This document shows, piece by piece, positions 60,989 through 64,000 of a stretch of DNA of 64,000 bases (position 1 is its first letter; each line of letters starts with the position of its first letter). The DNA is from Geminicoccaceae bacterium (lineage in GTDB: Bacteria; Pseudomonadota; Alphaproteobacteria; Geminicoccales; Geminicoccaceae): NCBI GenBank assembly GCA_020638465.1, contig JACKIM010000002.1, forward strand, positions 1,116,001 to 1,180,000, written 5' to 3'. The translations under genes and the position numbers were made by a program. The notes beneath the pieces are model-generated. The model saw only the letters and a program-made list of their open reading frames with translations, did not search any database and was not told the origin of the DNA.

Positions 60989-62875
60989 GTGATTTTCAAA
61001 AAATGCGCATTTCTATTGTTCTTTCTTGCCATTCTGCTGTTCCCCGATTTCCTGCGTGCTCAAGCGGATGATGAAAATCTTCAAGGCGACCTGAAAAATC
61101 TCTGTACCGCGCTGAGGATATCGACCAGCCGGCTGGCAAATGATCCTGCCTACCAGCAGGACGTCGCCGAGCGGGACAGCGCAGAGACGGATCAGATGCG
61201 GGTCTGGGCCGAATTGCTGGCCGATATGGAATTGCGTACGAATATCAGCGTGGATGAGCTCGACAGCAGCGAACTTGCCGCCTTCATGGCCGAATACGAA
61301 CCGCAGGTCGAAACCGCCGACAGCGATTCCGGCGACGAAACCTGGTCGAGCTTCGACATTGCCCGGACATCGCTCGCCGTTGCCAGTATCGCCGACCCCG
61401 TCGGGGTGGTCGGCGTCGCCGCAGCCTACACTTATGCGAAATGCGGTACCACGGAAGCCGAGACGGGCGTGGGCGATTTCTGCTGGAAGAATTCCTATGG
61501 CCGGACGGCCGGCGTCCTGCCCAAGGGATTCGGCCGGGTCGCCGACTGCCCGGAGGATTACACGAATACCGGCCTGACCTGCTTTCGTCCCGCCAGCACC
61601 TATGCTCAGGCATCAAGGGTCGCCGACTGCCCGAAGGGCTACACCAACATGGGTCTGACCTGTTTCCGTCCCGCCAGCACCTATGGCCAGGCATCAAGGG
61701 TCGCCGACTGCCCGAAGGGCTACACCAATATGGGGGCTTCCTGTTACAAGTTCCCGTTCAGCAGTCTCGGCATGAGCTCGATGACCTGTCGCTCCGGCGA
61801 ATTCCGGACCGGCGGGCGCTGCTACAAGGAATGCAAACCGGGCTACACCAACAACGGCGAATTCTGCGGCCGCGGCGCCAGTTCGCGAGGTGTCGGTTCG
61901 ATGACCTGCCGTTCCGGCGAATTCCGGACCGGCGGGCGCTGCTACAAGGAGTGCAAGCCCGGCTACACCAACAATGGCGAATTCTGCGGACGCGGTGCCA
62001 GTTCGCTGGGCCTGGCTTCGATGACCTGCAACTCCGGCGAGTTCTTCAATCTCGGCCGATGCTATCCGTCCGACACCTGTCCCGCCGGATATGAAATGGA
62101 TGGCATCGGACTGTGCTATCCTACCTGCCGCAGCGGCTTTTCGGGCGTCGGTCCGGTCTGCTGGAGCGCCTGCGAGGGCCGGTTCGGCGCAGCCTGTGCT
62201 GCCGGCTGTGCGACTTCCGCCGCCGAATGCGCGCTGGCCACCACCGACATGGTGGCCTCGCCTCTGGAGGTGGTGGGCAGCATCGCCACACTGGGCGGAT
62301 ACGGTCCGGCCAAGGCATCGCGCAAGGCGGCCCAGCTGGCGAAGACCGGCGTGAAGCAGGGCACCAAGGCATTCACGCAGTCGGTTGTCGGCCGCAAGCT
62401 CGGCTCTGCCCTTTCCGCCGTCGCGAAGGCTGGCAGCGACACGGCCCTGCGCAAGGGAGCCGATGACGTCGCCAGGGCGATCGCCGACAATGCCAGAGCG
62501 GGAGCAAAAAATATCCGCAAGGCCGCCACGGCGATGCGCACGAATTATGTCAAGCTGCGCAAGCTGATGGCCGAGAAGCTGTTCGTTCCCATCGCCGATC
62601 GGGCGAAACTTCTGGCGAAGACCGGATGGGAAAAGACCAGGAACGGCTGGCGACAGGTCAAGACCAGGGTGACAGGCAAGGAAGATATCGTACCCATAGA
62701 CGAATGGTGGAAACTCGACGAAGTCGATCCCAAGAGCCTCCGGGCCAGGGCATCGCAGCTCCACGACCGTCTGAAGGCCGTACGCAAGACGATCGAGTCG
62801 GATGATGCCCTGCGGTGGGAGAAGCTGGCCCGCAGCTGTACCAAGTTCGGCATCGTCATCGCCGACAAGGTCTGA
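60989..62875 (+). CDS. Secreted cysteine-rich repeat protein
   Basis: A 628-residue protein from GTG 60989 (AGGAG six bases upstream). It has a strong signal peptide (FLLFFLAILLFPDFLRA) and is therefore exported. Residues about 20-180 form an unassigned N-terminal region. Residues 184-257 hold three 27-residue repeats (ADCPKGYTNMGLTCFRPAST). Residues 264-357 hold two and a part 40-residue repeats (SMTCRSGEFRTGGRCYKECK, then PGYTNNGEFCGRG). Residues about 360-410 hold further Cys pairs (CPAGYEMDGIGLC). Residues about 410-628 are a Lys/Ala-rich, nearly Cys-free helical region. Spacing resembles EGF/GCC-like disulfide repeats. No known family is recognised; surface adhesion or shielding are guesses. 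The AT-rich leader differs from its neighbours and may indicate transfer. Confidence 0.85.
   Translation: MIFKKCAFLLFFLAILLFPDFLRAQADDENLQGDLKNLCTALRISTSRLANDPAYQQDVAERDSAETDQMRVWAELLADMELRTNISVDELDSSELAAFMAEYEPQVETADSDSGDETWSSFDIARTSLAVASIADPVGVVGVAAAYTYAKCGTTEAETGVGDFCWKNSYGRTAGVLPKGFGRVADCPEDYTNTGLTCFRPASTYAQASRVADCPKGYTNMGLTCFRPASTYGQASRVADCPKGYTNMGASCYKFPFSSLGMSSMTCRSGEFRTGGRCYKECKPGYTNNGEFCGRGASSRGVGSMTCRSGEFRTGGRCYKECKPGYTNNGEFCGRGASSLGLASMTCNSGEFFNLGRCYPSDTCPAGYEMDGIGLCYPTCRSGFSGVGPVCWSACEGRFGAACAAGCATSAAECALATTDMVASPLEVVGSIATLGGYGPAKASRKAAQLAKTGVKQGTKAFTQSVVGRKLGSALSAVAKAGSDTALRKGADDVARAIADNARAGAKNIRKAATAMRTNYVKLRKLMAEKLFVPIADRAKLLAKTGWEKTRNGWRQVKTRVTGKEDIVPIDEWWKLDEVDPKSLRARASQLHDRLKAVRKTIESDDALRWEKLARSCTKFGIVIADKV
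61538..61760 (+). repeat. 81-bp coding tandem repeat, about 2.8 copies
   Basis: Units start at 61538, 61619 and 61700, each opening GTCGCCGACTGCCC. Units 2 and 3 are nearly identical at DNA level until about 61738, which indicates recent duplication or homogenisation inside the cysteine-rich gene. Confidence 0.9.
61778..62060 (+). repeat. 120-bp coding tandem repeat, about 2.3 copies
   Basis: Units start at 61778, 61898 and 62018, each opening TCGATGACCTG. The first two encode the same 40 residues with only a few silent or near-silent changes. The third diverges after about 14 codons. Confidence 0.9.
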
Positions 62876-62983
62876 CGACAACCGTCGTGCGCCGTCATGT
62901 CGGGCGGGCCATACTGGCATGCACAAGACTTTATATGATTTTATTCCTTTACATTCCCTCCAGCCCATGCTAGCACGGTTGGC

Positions 62984-63511
62984 ATGAAGACCAACCCGCC
63001 CCTTGCCGATCTTGTTGCCCGCCCGCTTGAGCTGGCGGGCCGGGTCCTGTTCCTGGGGCTGGTGCAGGTCCTGCGGATCGGCTGGCTGCTCGTCCTGCGG
63101 CAGCGGCCGGGAGTACCGCGGATCGTGCCGTTTTCCCTGCCCGAATTGCGGACAGATGGTTCCTTCTGCCTTGCGACGCTGGAAGGTGGAATGGAAGCCG
63201 GACAGGCGAGGTATGCGCGCAAGGCGCGCAGTTATTACGAGGCGTTTCATCGGCTGGCCCATGCGTCGGTCGAAACGGAAACATGGCCGCATCAGGCGCT
63301 CATGCTCGGCGAGACGCGGTTCTGGGTCGGCCTGAAGGCAATTTTCGCCGGTGTCGGCCTTTCGGGTGCTCGGCTGCGACCCATCCCTTCCCCCATGACA
63401 TTTCTCTGCTCGTCCCCGCTTTTGCAATGCGGGCACCAGCGTGACGGTCCGCCCGCTGCCGTTCGGAAAATGGCCCGGTCCGCACGGGGGTCTTTGCGGC
63501 CCGATCCATAA
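62984..63511 (+). CDS. Hypothetical protein, 175 residues
   Basis: ORF from ATG 62984 with coding-like codon use. The N-terminal part is hydrophobic and basic (RPLELAGRVLFLGLVQVLRI, one possible helix at residues 14-40). The middle is soluble (GQARYARKARSYYEAFHRLA), and the C-terminus is Arg/Pro-rich and less convincing. No family recognised. It lies 108 bases after the cysteine-rich gene on the same strand. Confidence 0.5.
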   Translation: MKTNPPLADLVARPLELAGRVLFLGLVQVLRIGWLLVLRQRPGVPRIVPFSLPELRTDGSFCLATLEGGMEAGQARYARKARSYYEAFHRLAHASVETETWPHQALMLGETRFWVGLKAIFAGVGLSGARLRPIPSPMTFLCSSPLLQCGHQRDGPPAAVRKMARSARGSLRPDP

Positions 63512-63641
63512 AATTTTAGAAAAATTGAATTAAACGATCGCCTGAAGGGGTTGAAACGGAAGTACCAGTTTGATAGTATAGTTTTCCTATTTCAGGACCG
63601 GACAACATGGCATGCCTTGCAATCGATGCGCGAAAATCCGC

Positions 63642-64000
63642 TCAGCCCTGTCTTGCCGGCACCCAGCGGCTGATCTTGTCGAGTTCATCAGGACCGGTGG
63701 AGAGCGGTCGCGAGGGGTCGGCCGTCCAGCCGGTCATGGAACCATCGTAGAGGCGGACATTGCGATAGCCCAGCATCTGCGATAGCACGAACCAGTCCGT
63801 GGCCGCCCAGTGGCCAGTATTGCAATAACTTACGACCATGTCGGCATCGCCGCTCTTGACCTTTTCCGGCACCAGTCCCTCAAGCTGCTCGCGTGGCAGG
63901 AGCCTCCCCCGGTCGTCGAAGAAGATCGCCTGTTCCACACCGACCGAACCGGGAATACGGCCGGCGCCCAGCGCCCTGGGATGCTGCGCCTCGCCGCGAT
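63642..64000 (-). CDS. Rhodanese-like sulfurtransferase, 3' part (5' end outside window)
   Basis: C-terminal rhodanese domain of a thiosulfate/3-mercaptopyruvate sulfurtransferase-type protein. The catalytic loop SYCNTGHWAATDWFVLSQML contains the active-site cysteine, followed by VRLYDGSMTGWTADPSRPL. Upstream codons to base 64000 continue in frame (GAGRIPGSVGVEQAIFFDD), so the GTG at 63938 is internal and the gene runs beyond the window. The SYCNTGHWA loop differs from the six-residue CRxGx[TR] loop of TST/MST, so donor specificity is uncertain. Confidence 0.88.
   Translation of the reverse strand, partial: RGEAQHPRALGAGRIPGSVGVEQAIFFDDRGRLLPREQLEGLVPEKVKSGDADMVVSYCNTGHWAATDWFVLSQMLGYRNVRLYDGSMTGWTADPSRPLSTGPDELDKISRWVPARQG

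Noticed and set aside
61538..62060. Regular repeats that might look like a CRISPR array
   Set aside because: Period is 81 and 120 bp, the repeats are in frame and coding, and there are no short palindromic repeats with unique spacers or cas genes.

Overview
The window is high-GC, gene-dense chromosomal DNA from an alphaproteobacterium. The best lineage evidence is a circularly permuted (two-piece) tmRNA gene on the minus strand at about 51575-51920, next to an alpha-type sspB. A DUF1465 gene, an ethylmalonyl-CoA pathway cluster and a long-chain polyprenyl diphosphate synthase fit this. A Rhodospirillales-like organism is plausible, but I cannot name a genus. No prophage, plasmid backbone, CRISPR array or rRNA is visible. 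The only mobile element is a small IS200-type element near 42.1-42.8 kb.

Layout. 1-3.9 kb: 3' part of carB, a terminator, greA, and an ELM1-like gene translationally coupled to greA. 4.1-11.6 kb: a ten-gene, tightly overlapping Mrp-like cation/proton antiporter operon. It has three separate NuoL/M/N-type subunits and no giant MrpA. 11.8-14.6 kb: clpS and clpA. 14.8-18.0 kb: a YihY/BrkB membrane protein, fabI, a GNAT remnant and aroC. 18.0-21.6 kb (minus): a molybdenum hydroxylase with an FAD subunit and a fused [2Fe-2S]/Mo subunit. 22-26.8 kb: a PAS_5-like protein, tRNA-Ile(CAU), an SGNH hydrolase, a probably frameshifted hypothetical gene, chrA and tRNA-Leu(GAG). 26.9-33.5 kb: polyprenyl synthase, DUF2007, a TrmN6-like methylase, an S49 peptidase, a zinc-ribbon protein, azlC/azlD, a lone peptide-type binding protein and a GFA-family protein.

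33.5-38.9 kb: ethylmalonyl-CoA pathway genes. Ethylmalonyl-CoA mutase (meaA/ecm) diverges from ccr and mcd. The shared promoter region holds a perfect 18-bp palindrome, and the ccr reading frame is continuous with an upstream helix-turn-helix domain. 39-41.9 kb: a GspC-like protein, an unknown protein and an M20 amidohydrolase. 42.1-42.8 kb: the IS200-type element. 43-47.7 kb: an RND efflux pair. 47.7-50.8 kb: a SnoaL-like protein, a GNAT, a nitrilase-family hydrolase and a tartrate dehydrogenase-like enzyme. 50.9-51.9 kb: sspB and ssrA side by side. 52-57 kb: thyX, a lytic transglycosylase, a metallo-amidohydrolase, DUF1465 and aspartate aminotransferase. 57.3-60.8 kb: a complete sugar-type ABC importer. 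61-62.9 kb: an unusual secreted cysteine-rich repeat protein in AT-rich surroundings. 63-64 kb: an unknown protein and the 3' part of a rhodanese gene.

Functional themes. Protein quality control recurs: clpS-clpA (N-degron pathway) and ssrA-sspB (tagging of stalled products and delivery to ClpXP). C2 assimilation is represented by Ecm, Ccr and Mcd. The most unusual items are the in-frame HTH-Ccr arrangement with its promoter palindrome, the three-antiporter Mrp-like complex, and the repeat protein at 61-63 kb. Most long ORFs opposite these genes are shadows and are omitted.
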